64,000 bases of DNA from Trileptium ribeirensis (taxonomy: Eukaryota > Nematoda > Enoplea > Enoplida > Thoracostomopsidae): the NCBI GenBank assembly GCA_030248225.1, contig JASANE010027801.1:62001-126000 (forward strand), given 5' to 3'. The notes beneath the pieces are model-generated. The model was not told the origin of the DNA. It did not search any database and saw only the letters and a program-made list of their open reading frames with translations. The first letter of the stretch is position 1. Every line of letters begins with the position of its first letter. A program made the translations under genes and the position numbers. This document shows, in pieces, positions 27,201 to 35,781 of the stretch.

Positions 27201-29927
27201 ACAAATACAGTTAACAAATATTCTATATACACATATCTATCAGCAATGGAATTTAAGGTGCCTTGACACTTTGAGGTAAAAGCTTGAATGTGTGGAGGCA
27301 GCTTTAGCGGATTTCATTCCAGAGTAACTTAATACCCTTCTTTCCCATTAAAGCGATGATTAGCGCGATAATATCGTAATCATACAGCAGAAAATATGCT
27401 ATTCGTAGTAAAAATGTGGTACCCTTGTATTTCCGCTAGAGAGTAACATATAATTAAATTTAGCAAAATTATGTAATTAACTATTAATTTCATTATGCAA
27501 AGAGGTCCAGTTACATCGAAGTTATATGTTTAATATTTATTGTACATATTGTAAGCCAAATTAGAATGATTTTCAAATTATTGTCAATAGCTGCAAAATA
27601 TATAATTTTGGGCCAACGTAATAATGCTACTAGAACTCTTTAGGACAGCTCTAGGAGGAATATAGTTAAGACATTGATGTTAAGTGCATGTGATTAAATG
27701 GCATGATGTGCGTCAATATTCGAAAAAGATCGATCGTGATACTACTCTAATTATAGATTGTAGAAACAAAGTTCTATACCTGCATGCGATACAATTGTCC
27801 TATGTGCGTCAATATTTGAGCTAGATAGATCGAGAGATTACTATAATTACAGATGTAGAAATAAAATGCCGTACGTGCACGCTATTTAATTGCACCATGT
27901 GCGTAAATATTGGAGCTACATTGATCGAGAAAATACCCTAATTATAGATGTAAAAATAAAATTCCATACTTACATGCTATTTTAAATGCCCCATGTGCGT
28001 CAATATTCGAGCTAGATCGATTGATTACTCTAGCGTTAGATGTAGAATAAAATTATATACGTGCACATGATTAAATTGCCCCACGTGCGTCAATATTCGA
28101 GCTAAATCGGTCGACATATTACTCTAATTATAGATGTTGAAATGAAATTCTACACGTACATGCGATTAAATTGCCCCATGTGCGTCAATATTCGAGCTAG
28201 ATCGATCGTGTTACTCTAATTATAGATGTACAAAAAAAGTTCCATACTTCCATGCGATTTTAACCGCCCTATATGCGTCAATATTCGAGCAAGATCGATC
28301 GGAAAATTACTCTAATTATAGATGCAGAAATAAAATTCCATACTTCTCATTACCCCATGTGTGTCAATATTCGAGCTATATCGATGGATATATTATCCTA
28401 ATTATAGACGTAGATATAAAAATCTACAAGGATTTATCCCCAATTTAATTTAGCAGTTTCCGAACAACTGATACTTTTTGTGAAATTGGCAACAGGATTA
28501 GTAACGCGGAAGTGCTTTTGGGTCGCAGAATTTTAAACGAAGTTAATCTTGGAATAGTCTGTTTTCTGTTTGTAAGTGATGTACAATTAGTGAAAGATTG
28601 CAATTTGTGACGGATGCATGCATTTATGATGAATGCAATGACGAAAGCCGGGTTGATCTTATCATAAATAAAGTGTCATCAGAACTGTCCAAAAATGATA
28701 AAAATAAGTCGCTGCTCAAATTCCGCGATTTTGGGTAGTTTGTGTATATATGACTTTCTTTGTAGTGGCAAAGCTGCATTCGCAAGTTTGCTCAAAATTT
28801 AAGTTCTAATTGTGATATTAAATTAGAACGCATTCTAGTAAATTTGAAAGCATGAACACTGTTCAACATTTGACAGCATAGTACTACAGAATGTTGTGTA
28901 CAAAACAACATATCTTGACAATATATTGAGCCCAGAATTTAACTAAACATTGCAAAAAAATTTTGAACAGTTGTGATTCGCCACATTTTTCCGTTGCAAA
29001 TTACTGTCAAATTGTGATGAAACATTGGTCAAACGTAAAAGTTCATGTCATATCCTGAAAATCAATGTAGTGTGATCACGAAATGACATAGAATATCAGC
29101 AACCTGTCTGCCTCCAGGACACAAGTCTAGCATTGAACCTGACGGCCTTCATTAATGCATAGAAATCACAGCATCTATTATACATTTATAATATACCTTT
29201 TCGTTATATACTAATACGTTCGTCAAAAATCTAGATTCATTATATTTTTATTAGCGTTAAAGTGAGATATCAATTTTTATGTTTAAAGAGCAATCGCCGT
29301 GTTTTAATAAATCTGGGTCCAATTTATTGTTCTTTGTATGGACTACAATCGGGTCGAGCTGTGTTCCACTAACATTTTCTAATTAGTTTGATATGGCCGC
29401 ATTGGTTGATGAATTGAACCATCTATGTTGAAACCTCGCATCCCCCAACACCTGTAAACGTAACCATTACTTACGTGCGTCGTCGTGGACTCTGGGTAGT
29501 GTCCGATGAAACATACGCGGAGAATCCACACACAGGTTTGTTATTGTTGACACCTGTCTCTCGGGTTATTACCGAACTGAGTCGGGTTGGTGCGGCCGAA
29601 AATTTTCAATTCGATTAATTTTAATAGTTCTCAGCGTATAATTTAAATATAAATGTTTCTGTTTGAATAGGAAGCCGTGCATTCTTCGAAAATTTGGATC
29701 CGTTTTATTGTTCTCAGCGTGAGATTGGCGAATTTGGAGGTGCTTGCAAACAAATCGGTGTTCAGTTTCTTGGTATTTGCTGCGGCAATTCTTCGCGCCA
29801 TTTCCGAGCTTTGGCCGAATCGGTCGGTCGTACTCCACCTGCCTCAAAGTTTTCCGCAGATATGACCAAGCATTACGTGCTCGGAACCGATCCGGTAGTA
29901 GGTGGAGGAGTCGGCTTTATCAGGTGA
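12051..29927 (+). CDS. Betaine-homocysteine S-methyltransferase-like protein
   Basis: Seven exons join in frame: 12051-12241, 13377-13482, 15148-15242, 17701-17812, 23672-23838, 26314-26392 and 29671-29927, giving about 335 residues. The family moves a methyl group from betaine or a related donor to homocysteine, making methionine in the cytosol with zinc. Visible landmarks are [18 protein letters not shown] at the N-terminus, [38 protein letters not shown], the first zinc Cys in [22 protein letters not shown], and the paired zinc Cys in [16 protein letters not shown]. The protein ends after [11 protein letters not shown]. It looks like the compact BHMT-like form of invertebrates and bacteria, shorter than the roughly 406-residue vertebrate enzyme (from memory). 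The N-terminus is unresolved: an ATG at 12002 is in frame, but the tttcag before 12051 suggests a short upstream exon. At the 3' end, caggtgaat could also act as a donor. Confidence 0.9.
12270..12570. repeat. Low-complexity repeat in BHMT intron
   Basis: It is rich in repeated ccaattttt and tttgaccaattt segments. It is bounded by GC-rich ends (ctcgggtcggccgggcg near 12285 and ggggtccgaccc near 12554) and resembles the interior of small non-autonomous DNA transposons. No perfect inverted ends were found. Confidence 0.35.
13377..13482 (+). CDS. BHMT-like, exon 2
   Basis: The acceptor cgttttag ends at 13376 and the donor gttagt starts at 13483. It encodes [15 protein letters not shown] through LARDVADRT plus one base of a Gly codon. 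YYGHREKL corresponds to the FYASEDKL segment of vertebrate BHMT. Confidence 0.9.
15148..15242 (+). CDS. BHMT-like, exon 3
   Basis: The acceptor gttatag ends at 15147 and the donor gttagc follows 15242. It encodes [15 protein letters not shown] through [19 protein letters not shown] is a strong marker of the compact BHMT-like group. Confidence 0.9.
15490..15650. repeat. Small dispersed element, copy A (acttaggcttagt family)
   Basis: Shared blocks with 23168-23341 include gacttaggcttagta, ttaggctaagacta and tatatcgagaa, in the same order. It ends near tgcccctaaac, matching the gcccctac end of the other copy. The left end is unclear. Confidence 0.6.
16318..16980. repeat. 33-bp minisatellite, about 20 units
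   Basis: The unit aagcttcaaagtgatgtgtc plus cattgccttagcc repeats with substitutions. Because 33 is a multiple of three, one frame reads as an 11-residue repeat ([11 protein letters not shown]) and stays open from 16592 to 16912. Upstream units in the same array contain stops. It lies in the BHMT intron between exons 3 and 4. Confidence 0.92.
17701..17812 (+). CDS. BHMT-like, exon 4
   Basis: The acceptor accatttcag ends at 17700 and the donor gtaatc follows 17812. It encodes [20 protein letters not shown] through ALQYCN. ADFLIAE is a conserved barrel strand of the family; vertebrate BHMT has VDFLIAEYF here. Confidence 0.92.
19235..19425 (+). repeat. Dispersed ~190-bp family, copy 1
   Basis: It shares ttagtgcactgaatt, gaaatacacaa, acgaagcaatacccacta, tttgccttttctg and a final cccacgct segment with copies at 20805, 24080 and 34690. 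It lies in BHMT intron 4. Confidence 0.7.
20805..21000 (+). repeat. Dispersed ~190-bp family, copy 2
   Basis: It shares gtgcac, gaaattacac, aactttatagaaaatcc, tattttgtagcaa, tactactgttgtct and gcgacgccggcggttcaaat with the other copies. It is in BHMT intron 4, about 1.4 kb after copy 1. Confidence 0.65.
22356..22562. mobile_element. MITE-like element with 12-bp inverted ends
   Basis: The left end cataggtgccga (22356-22367) and right end tcgacacctatg (22551-22562) are inverted repeats with one mismatch. The 207-bp interior has no coding capacity and is rich in C runs near the ends. The flanking octamers agttaagt and agctaaac match at only five of eight positions, so an old hAT-type duplication is possible but unproven. 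It lies in BHMT intron 4. Confidence 0.7.
23168..23341. mobile_element. Small TA-flanked MITE-like element, copy B
   Basis: It begins ta-ggggctgg and ends cggcccc-ta, giving 4-5 bp inverted ends beside TA dinucleotides, as in Tc1/mariner-type elements. The interior acttaggcttagt and taggctaagactaag blocks match copy A at 15490-15650. Confidence 0.55.
23672..23838 (+). CDS. BHMT-like, exon 5 with first zinc cysteine
   Basis: The acceptor ttttta-g ends at 23671. The donor gtagat follows 23838. It encodes [14 protein letters not shown] through [19 protein letters not shown] carries the Cys equivalent to Cys217 of human BHMT. Confidence 0.93.
24080..24233 (+). repeat. Dispersed ~190-bp family, copy 3, truncated
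   Basis: It runs from ttgggactttagtgcactga to tactactgttggctgtcccc, then ends where a MITE-like element starts (cataggtgtcgaag at 24234). No continuation of the family was seen after the far end of that element. Confidence 0.7.
24419..26105 (-). mobile_element. hAT DNA transposon with 8-bp target-site duplication
   Basis: The 1687-bp element is flanked by identical octamers gggtccca at 24411-24418 and 26106-26113, the duplication length of hAT transposons. Its ends are inverted: atgggcgcacccagg at the left, and ataggcgcacccaagg as the reverse complement of the right. It carries a decayed transposase on the minus strand and a 12-G run at 26065-26076 near one end. It lies in the BHMT intron before exon 6. 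Confidence 0.85.
24682..25733 (-). pseudogene. Decayed hAT transposase (ZMYM1/DUF4371-like)
   Basis: On the minus strand an ATG at 25733 begins [17 protein letters not shown], typical of the N-terminus of this hAT group. Further on come [12 protein letters not shown], then [18 protein letters not shown] and [16 protein letters not shown], the best-conserved part of the transposase domain, and ETLCEIRW-like sequence ([15 protein letters not shown]). Several stops interrupt the frame between 25260 and 25640 and near the [17 protein letters not shown] junction. The C-terminal dimerisation region was not recognised. It is not functional as it stands. Confidence 0.85.
26314..26392 (+). CDS. BHMT-like, exon 6
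   Basis: The acceptor atttaag ends at 26313 and the donor gtaagc follows 26392. It encodes [15 protein letters not shown] through LKLPDG (last codon split). [12 protein letters not shown] is highly characteristic of compact BHMT-like proteins. This 79-bp exon is the shortest in the gene and starts about 160 bases after the end of the transposon nest. Confidence 0.9.
27690..28440. repeat. 94-bp tandem repeat, about 8 units
   Basis: The motif gtgcgtcaatattcgagcta recurs at about 27708, 27804, 27899, 27995, 28085, 28179, 28274 and 28358, spaced 84-96 bases. Each is followed by gatcgatcg-like sequence, attactctaattatagatg and aaataaaattc. Units are diverged, so the array is older than the 91-bp satellite. 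It is in BHMT intron 6. Confidence 0.9.
29671..29927 (+). CDS. BHMT-like, terminal exon with CC zinc motif
   Basis: The acceptor tttgaatag ends at 29670. It completes a Gly codon and encodes [49 protein letters not shown] and [10 protein letters not shown], then TGA at 29925-29927. GICCGN holds the two adjacent zinc Cys (299/300 in human BHMT). The stop overlaps a plausible donor (cag before gtgaat at 29924), so a further short exon cannot be excluded. Confidence 0.92.
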
Positions 29928-30954
29928 ATGAATACTTAGGCCAATGTAGGTACATATTTTGATATTGTGTAGGTACATAGCTCAAACCCACACTTTTTGG
30001 ATTCCCACTTTTATATTTGTCGCAACAGTGGCGTAAACCACGTTTGTATCCATCAGGTTATACCTTAGCTGTAAAACATAGCTCGACAAGAAACACACAT
30101 ATATATTTGGCCGTAGATGTTTCCTAGTATGCTTCTTGCTTTTATTATGCGTAACCCAGTAGTGTTAAATTTTATATAACAATAAGCGTAAAAAAGCATC
30201 ATTTTAAGCTGAAATTTATTCAGATACTAAGTGTTACCCATAGTCAACATTGCAACAAAGCAGTTACTGCGGCCACTTCGATCTAGTTATGAAGAAAATA
30301 GCTTTAATCACTAAGCCATTTAGTTTGTTTGTAACAATAATTGTAATTTATTGTAAACTTATTTGTAGACATTATTCTGTAAATCGCACCATCTAATAAC
30401 AGCTTAATAGGGTATATAACTAAACAGAAGCCGCCGTTTATCATCCATTTGAGCATGTGTAAAACTGAAAGATGTACAAGACAAAATAAATGAGCTCAAT
30501 TTGGCTAGCAATGAGCCAAATACTTGAGCCACCTGGGGCCTGGCTCAAATCGAGCCATGTCCCACTAGGTTCAGAATGTGCCAAATTCGACTCAATAATT
30601 TATTTTGTGTAGTTGTGTCTCAATAGCAGAGCTCTTCTGTACAAAATTAATTTCACAGAATAATCAATCAGCCCTTTCCCACGTAAAGTCTCGTAATTGT
30701 ATCAACGTGTAACCGGTTACGTTGCGACGCAAGGCCCAAATTGAGTTCATCACGCGGCGTGCGTGTGCACGTGCGTTGTTGTTAATTCGCTTTGTGCGGT
30801 TCCTTAAGGAACCGAGTAACAAATACTAAATAGCGTTGTTGCTCACATACAAGGCTTTCACCAAAGCGACTTAAGTTCAATCCGCCGTCGCGACAAAAGT
30901 TTCTCTAAGACTGTACAAAAGTACACAATAATTCATGCGGGAAAAAGTTAAACT

Positions 30955-31075
30955 GCCAGCTGGCGGCTTAGCAGGTTAGACTGAGCGTTTGGGTTACCGG
31001 GGTTCGTATCAGTGCCATGTAGTCGTCGCTCTGCCTATCCAAATTCTCATGCGTAGTAAAATACAGATGGTTGAC
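30955..31075 (+). mobile_element. Probable tRNA-derived SINE head
   Basis: The sequence cttagcaggttagactgagc resembles a tRNA A-box region, and ggggttcgtatcagtgcc about 30 bases later resembles a B box (GGTTCG core). A non-tRNA tail follows. The borders and target-site duplications were not resolved. Confidence 0.5.
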
Positions 31076-31939
31076 CGAAGTTCGATATGAATCTATATGG
31101 AGACAGAGATATCGCAGGTTGTAACTAATTCGCAAGCAAATATCGCATGTTACAGGATCATTATGGTTACTAAATCAGCTGATAAGTAGCTTATCCATTG
31201 ATATCTGGTCACCGGGTCACTGGTTGATTATTTGGTGACCCAGTTTTACCAATGATATATCAAAATTTAGATAAATCACAGCTTATCATTGGTTCGTGCC
31301 GATAAATTTTTTAACACAACTGAAATCTGTATTTTTAATACGTTATAAAGCACCCACAGTTTACAAATTTTGTTTACACCGGTTGTCCCTGCCACAGTCC
31401 ATTATATCGTATATTTAAATTTGACACCAGAGCATTTTCTGATGGAATTTTAAGACGGTAAACAAAACTGGTGTAGCCTTCATAATGGTAATGAAAATGA
31501 TGTATGGCGTTAGCTATACGGTTCTGTTATTTGTGATCCTAGTCCTAATGTAAAGTGTTCGTGTATGATGTCGCAGATATCTGTTTAAATTTGGCTGTCT
31601 TTTAAACTCGTAAATCGCCTCACATCTCCCTCAACTATCATCAAACTGAAAATTCTAGAGTTCTTCAGTCATGTCCAAAAGATCAACCATCAAATGTACT
31701 TTAAGAAATTGGAAATACAGATTACATCCTTTCCTAGCAAATTCTTAATTCGTTTAAAAGTAAAATTTTTTAGGAATATTGTACTGAATTTTTCTTAAGA
31801 GATTGTTGTTGTAATATTTTTTAAGTTTGGTATCGATTACAAATTCCACATAGCCCTGCGTCGCATAAGACTCTAGGGCTCGTCGGAATAGGGATAGATT
31901 CTAAAGGTCTAGCGCCTAAAAGTGACGTAGCCCCAGAGT

Positions 31940-32370
31940 AGTACCAAATAATTATGCCAATTTCTCCAGTATTTCCTCATAATCGCTATGAATTTCCGCG
32001 CCAGAGCGAGCGTAGGGCATAACCCTTATGGACACCTAAGCTTTTGCGCTTCTTCCAATACTAGAATTCACGTAAGATATTAATTAATGTATATCTCTGC
32101 AATTTTTAATCGTTTCTCATAATCGCTCAAATTTTCCGCGCTGGCGGAAACTTGAGGCCTAACTCAATATGTACAACTAAGCTTGTGCGATTCTTACAAT
32201 GCTATGATTCACGTAGGATACTCAGGTAATGAATAATCCAATCCAATTTTTTCTCAGGATTAAAATTTTCCGCGCTGGAGGCAGAGGAAGCATGGGACGT
32301 AAGCCCCTTAAGGACACTTACACTTGTGAGCTGCTTCCAATTCTATAATTGACGTGATACTCAGGTTATA
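31940..32370. repeat. Tandem repeat, three units of about 137 bp
   Basis: The core atttccgcgc occurs near 31992, 32132 and 32266. Each is followed by acacctaagcttttgcgct-like sequence, a cttccaat segment and attcacgtaagata or a close variant. The units are diverged. Confidence 0.75.
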
Positions 32371-32762
32371 TATATTCGGTATACCCAATACATTGCCGTC
32401 AATTTCATAGTTTGTCTGTGATTTTTGGGCAAAACGAAAAATTAAGAGAGTGCATTATAATGAAGACTGCATATATACTATTGTTGATCCAAACTTGTAA
32501 CACACAATGCAATAGTTTTACTGTATCACGTCACAAATCGATTCATTGCGACGCAACAATTTGAAAAACGTATCTAATAAAAGTTAGTAGGTATTTTAGT
32601 GAATAATGTGTTTTAGGGAACAATGGAAGATTGACTAACGTGGTTGCGAAGCACAACACCTACCTACAAAATATTAAAAAGCAGGCAAACTATTTAGTAA
32701 CATTATATAGTCTATAATTACCGATATCTATATTGTTTGATTTCAAATAGCAATAAAATGAA

Positions 32763-32914
32763 TAGACAGATATTTGCGTAAGGCAAGTAGACCTAGATGG
32801 TCCATTTTGCCTAGCAATTGTGGCTGAGTCCCTTGCCCAAGGAGATTAGCGCGACCACTGGTTTCGAACCCCTGGCTTCACGATTATGAAGCCGGCGTTC
32901 TAACCACTCGGCCA
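32763..32914 (-). mobile_element. tRNA-derived SINE with 12-bp target-site duplication
   Basis: Identical flanks caataaaatgaa occur at 32751-32762 and 32915-32926. On the minus strand the element starts gtggccgagtggttagaacg (Ser/Leu-type tRNA A box), then has ggcttca/tgaagcc as an anticodon-like stem and ggggttcgaaacc as B box. A core cttgggcaagggactcagcc follows, similar to the conserved central domain of many invertebrate SINEs, then a short tail. The 3' acceptor strand of a tRNA is missing, so this is a SINE and not a tRNA gene. The first C of the right repeat may belong to the element. Confidence 0.88.
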
Positions 32915-34689
32915 CAATAAAATGAACAACTCAGTATGTAAAATAAAAACTTCTTGCGATGTAGGTGTAGATAAACGTTGGGTTTACTTTTGATGGTAGC
33001 AAATATTTGATACCCAGATCCCCGCATAGTTCATGAACTCAAGGAGAAAGTTCCTTGCATAATCTGTACTCCCCAATGTTGTCGGGGAATGTAACTCGGT
33101 AGATACGAAAATTTTCACTGATTACGATAGATACTGGACTAACAAAATCAAATTCAACAGCGACAACAAAGATTTCAATTTTTCATATTATAAGAGAATC
33201 TAGTGTATAGAAGAGCTACAAGTATAGTGCGTTCCATAAGTACGTATAAATGCACCATGAACCGTCCATACCACTGCACCACGCAAAAAATTGAAAAATT
33301 TACTAGAACAAATAATTACGTTTATTATAACTAGTTTTATGATCTCAAAACCATATTAAACACCAGTAATACTTCCTACATGTTACTTTAGCTACGACCA
33401 CATTATACTACCAGAATAGAATCCATATTATCAAGCATGCAAATTTGACTATTATTTATCTGCCCAAGTCAAGCTGAGGTTGGACTTTCAGTCTTTTGAC
33501 ACGACGATTCAGCAATGGTGCTTTGTTTGTTTTTCCGTCGAACCTGCATGTGCGCTTGTCTGACCAAATCACCTTTTCGGGTATTATCCAATTCAGTTTA
33601 CATCTGTACAGGAAATTAGATACAACGATCTTAGTCAGAAAATGGACTATAACAAGATAAAATGGCTTGATTTTTAATGACTTTGCGTTGTTTCTAAGAT
33701 TCCCGGGTCTAAAATAACAGCATATCCATACAAATTCGTCATATAAGGCGTGTACATAGATAAGAATCTCAATTAAATGACACATCTTGATCCAAAAAAT
33801 TCGGTGGCTCAGGCGTCAGGTAACGCCCGGCAGTAGCTACCAAATTCTAGGAAATTTCGTCTCTCAAGTTTCCTATGTTAAAAATCGTGCGTTCAGTCTG
33901 TTAAGTACATGAGATTGTGCGAAAAACCAGATATTTATAAAATTGTCTTTACCGCCCCAGGCTGAATTGAATATTTTTATAATTTACTATCATGATTGGC
34001 ACGGTTTTGTGCCTAATTTCATAAAATAATGTGTGGGTTGCAATGTTTTCAGCATTTCGTGAAATTTACTCTTAGTATATACAATTTTGCTAGTGATAGC
34101 TATTTTTCGGAATGCAAATTTGTTAGAGGATTTTAGCAACATGCAGCTCAAAAGGTGCAATACGAAAAAATTGTGCATTTTAATAGCATTAAAATTCAAA
34201 CTTGAAATTACTATTGATATCAAACGTCGCATTTTTAATATATCTTTAATAATTATTATGAACTCCAGAAGCTACATAAAAAGTACAGCTCAGACAGTTG
34301 TTTGGAACTGGTCTTCTATCGGTGGGTGATGACGGAAAGTTTTCTATACGTCAATAATAATATAGTGATTTTATCTTAGTTTCTTACACTGAAACGTCCG
34401 CTAGTGATTAAATTTTTGATATTCATGTATAGCACCCCATCAATTTCAAAGCATATTATTGTAAGACGCGCTAGCATTTTGGCTACCACTCAAATATAAC
34501 CTAAAGCCATGTTATCGTCCAACATATAACCTACCACCTAATGGAGCACGACGTCATTACTAATTTGGGCGTGTCTGAACACATCACTTTCTGCCACTTG
34601 TTAGATCAGAAAGTTCCAATGGCTGAGTTTAATTATTCCGGTACAGAATGACATAGATGTGTTCAATAATTTCATGATCAATGTGGCAT

Positions 34690-34880
34690 ACAGTTGGGCC
34701 ATTAGTGCACTAACTTAAAAACACACAATTTTTGTAAAAAATCCACAGCCTTTAAAACGAGCATAACCCATTATGCTATTTTACCACAAAAAATATGGCC
34801 GCCTGGTTGTGCCTTTTATTACTTTTGGCTATGTCCAAGCTGAAGTGTACGACGTGGACGGTACAAATGGGTTTCCGTTC
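34690..34880 (+). repeat. Dispersed ~190-bp family, copy 4
   Basis: It runs from gttgggccattagtgcacta, through ttttgtaaaaaatccacagc, atggccgcctggttgtgcc and ttttggctatgtcc, to gtacgacg. It is outside the BHMT gene in the intergenic spacer, which shows the family is dispersed rather than tandem. Confidence 0.7.
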
Positions 34881-35168
34881 GTTCGTGCACTATAATCTTG
34901 TGGTTCGGAGTATAATGGCAATTATTTATTACATAGCTAGGCATGAAGACTCAGTTTCTGCTTTTGAATGTTGTTTTTGTTTCTCCTTTTTCAATTATCA
35001 TAGAAGTCCAACATTGTTACGGTAATTGGGAATTTGCCGACCTGGGCACCTATTGTTCAATAATTTCATGATCAATGAGACATAAGAATTTAGTGTAAGC
35101 TTAGTTGATTTCGTTATGCCAACTTGCTTTCTTATAATATAATTGCAGCGAAAACCACAAAACTGTCT

Positions 35169-35174
35169 TTTATT
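35169..35174 (-). promoter_or_regulatory. Possible poly(A) signal for SPOUT1
   Basis: AATAAA on the minus strand lies about 140 bases after the SPOUT1 stop codon. It is the right hexamer at a plausible distance, but such hexamers are common by chance in this AT-rich DNA. Confidence 0.35.
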
Positions 35175-35312
35175 TCTATCGGGCACATCTAGCTGCCTAG
35201 ACTTCACAAAACTCTATCTGATTCATGTCGCAATTACATAGCGAAGCAATTCAATGTGCTGTACCAACTGTAAACTTGCTCTACAAACTGTTTGCGATAA
35301 AATGACAAAAAA

Positions 35313-35781
35313 TCAAATAAGTCTTGCCTTCAAGCGTGACAATGCAATTAAAATGGCTTCTTCAGTTCGAATTGTTTTAGATCCTTGATTAGGACAGACA
35401 TTTAAGTAATAATCAAATAGATGTGATGGATTGTCAACAGTTAAATATTGGTCGTTATCAAGACATGACTCTAACCCACCTAAACCACCAAATACAACTA
35501 TCACATGTTTGAATGGTTTGGTTTCGTAGAAAGTTGACGATACCGCGTCATCTACATGACAGCCCCGTTCTGAAGTCCCAACGGTTAAATCATACTTGCT
35601 GTTCCAAGTCGATTCATTAAATACTGCAGACAGCGAATTTGCAATTCGGACCCGGTAGCCCCAGTATAGTCCGTCTACAACACGAGGAGTATCAGGTGAG
35701 ACCACGCTGCCTCTGATTTTTTTCGAGCCTTCTCCCCGCGGTAATATCTTTACCGTTACTCGAATGCCTGGTTCTAAAATC
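35313..35781 (-). CDS. SPOUT1: SPOUT1 exon 6 (terminal)
   Basis: The acceptor ttcttgcag ends at 35782 and the stop TGA is at 35315-35313. It encodes ILEPGIRVTVKILPRGEG, GLYWGYRVRIANSLSAVF, the YDLTVGTSERG loop, VIVVFGGLGGLE and CPNQGSKTIRTEEAILI, that is, nearly the whole SAM-binding knot. Confidence 0.96.

Larger units (their letters stand above)
29928..35312. other. Spacer between convergent BHMT-like and SPOUT1 genes
   Basis: No protein-coding gene is recognised. The spacer holds 3' UTRs, two tRNA-derived SINEs, a three-unit tandem repeat and one copy of the dispersed 190-bp family, all listed separately. A stretch near 30.48-30.60 kb repeats gagcc/ggctc words. Region 33.0-34.6 kb shows only AT-rich sequence and short ORFs without recognisable domains. 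Confidence 0.6.

Noticed and set aside
29744..29962. Alternative-frame ORFs over the last BHMT exon
   Set aside because: They are shadows of the real frame, which shows GICCGN and RALAE.
31186..31300. Inverted repeat around ggtcaccgggtcac and ggtgaccc
   Set aside because: The stems are short and offset, and no element ends or duplications were found around them.
32850..32917. tRNA gene on the minus strand
   Set aside because: The A and B boxes are good, but the 3' acceptor strand does not pair with the 5' end, and the unit lies in a SINE with target-site duplications.
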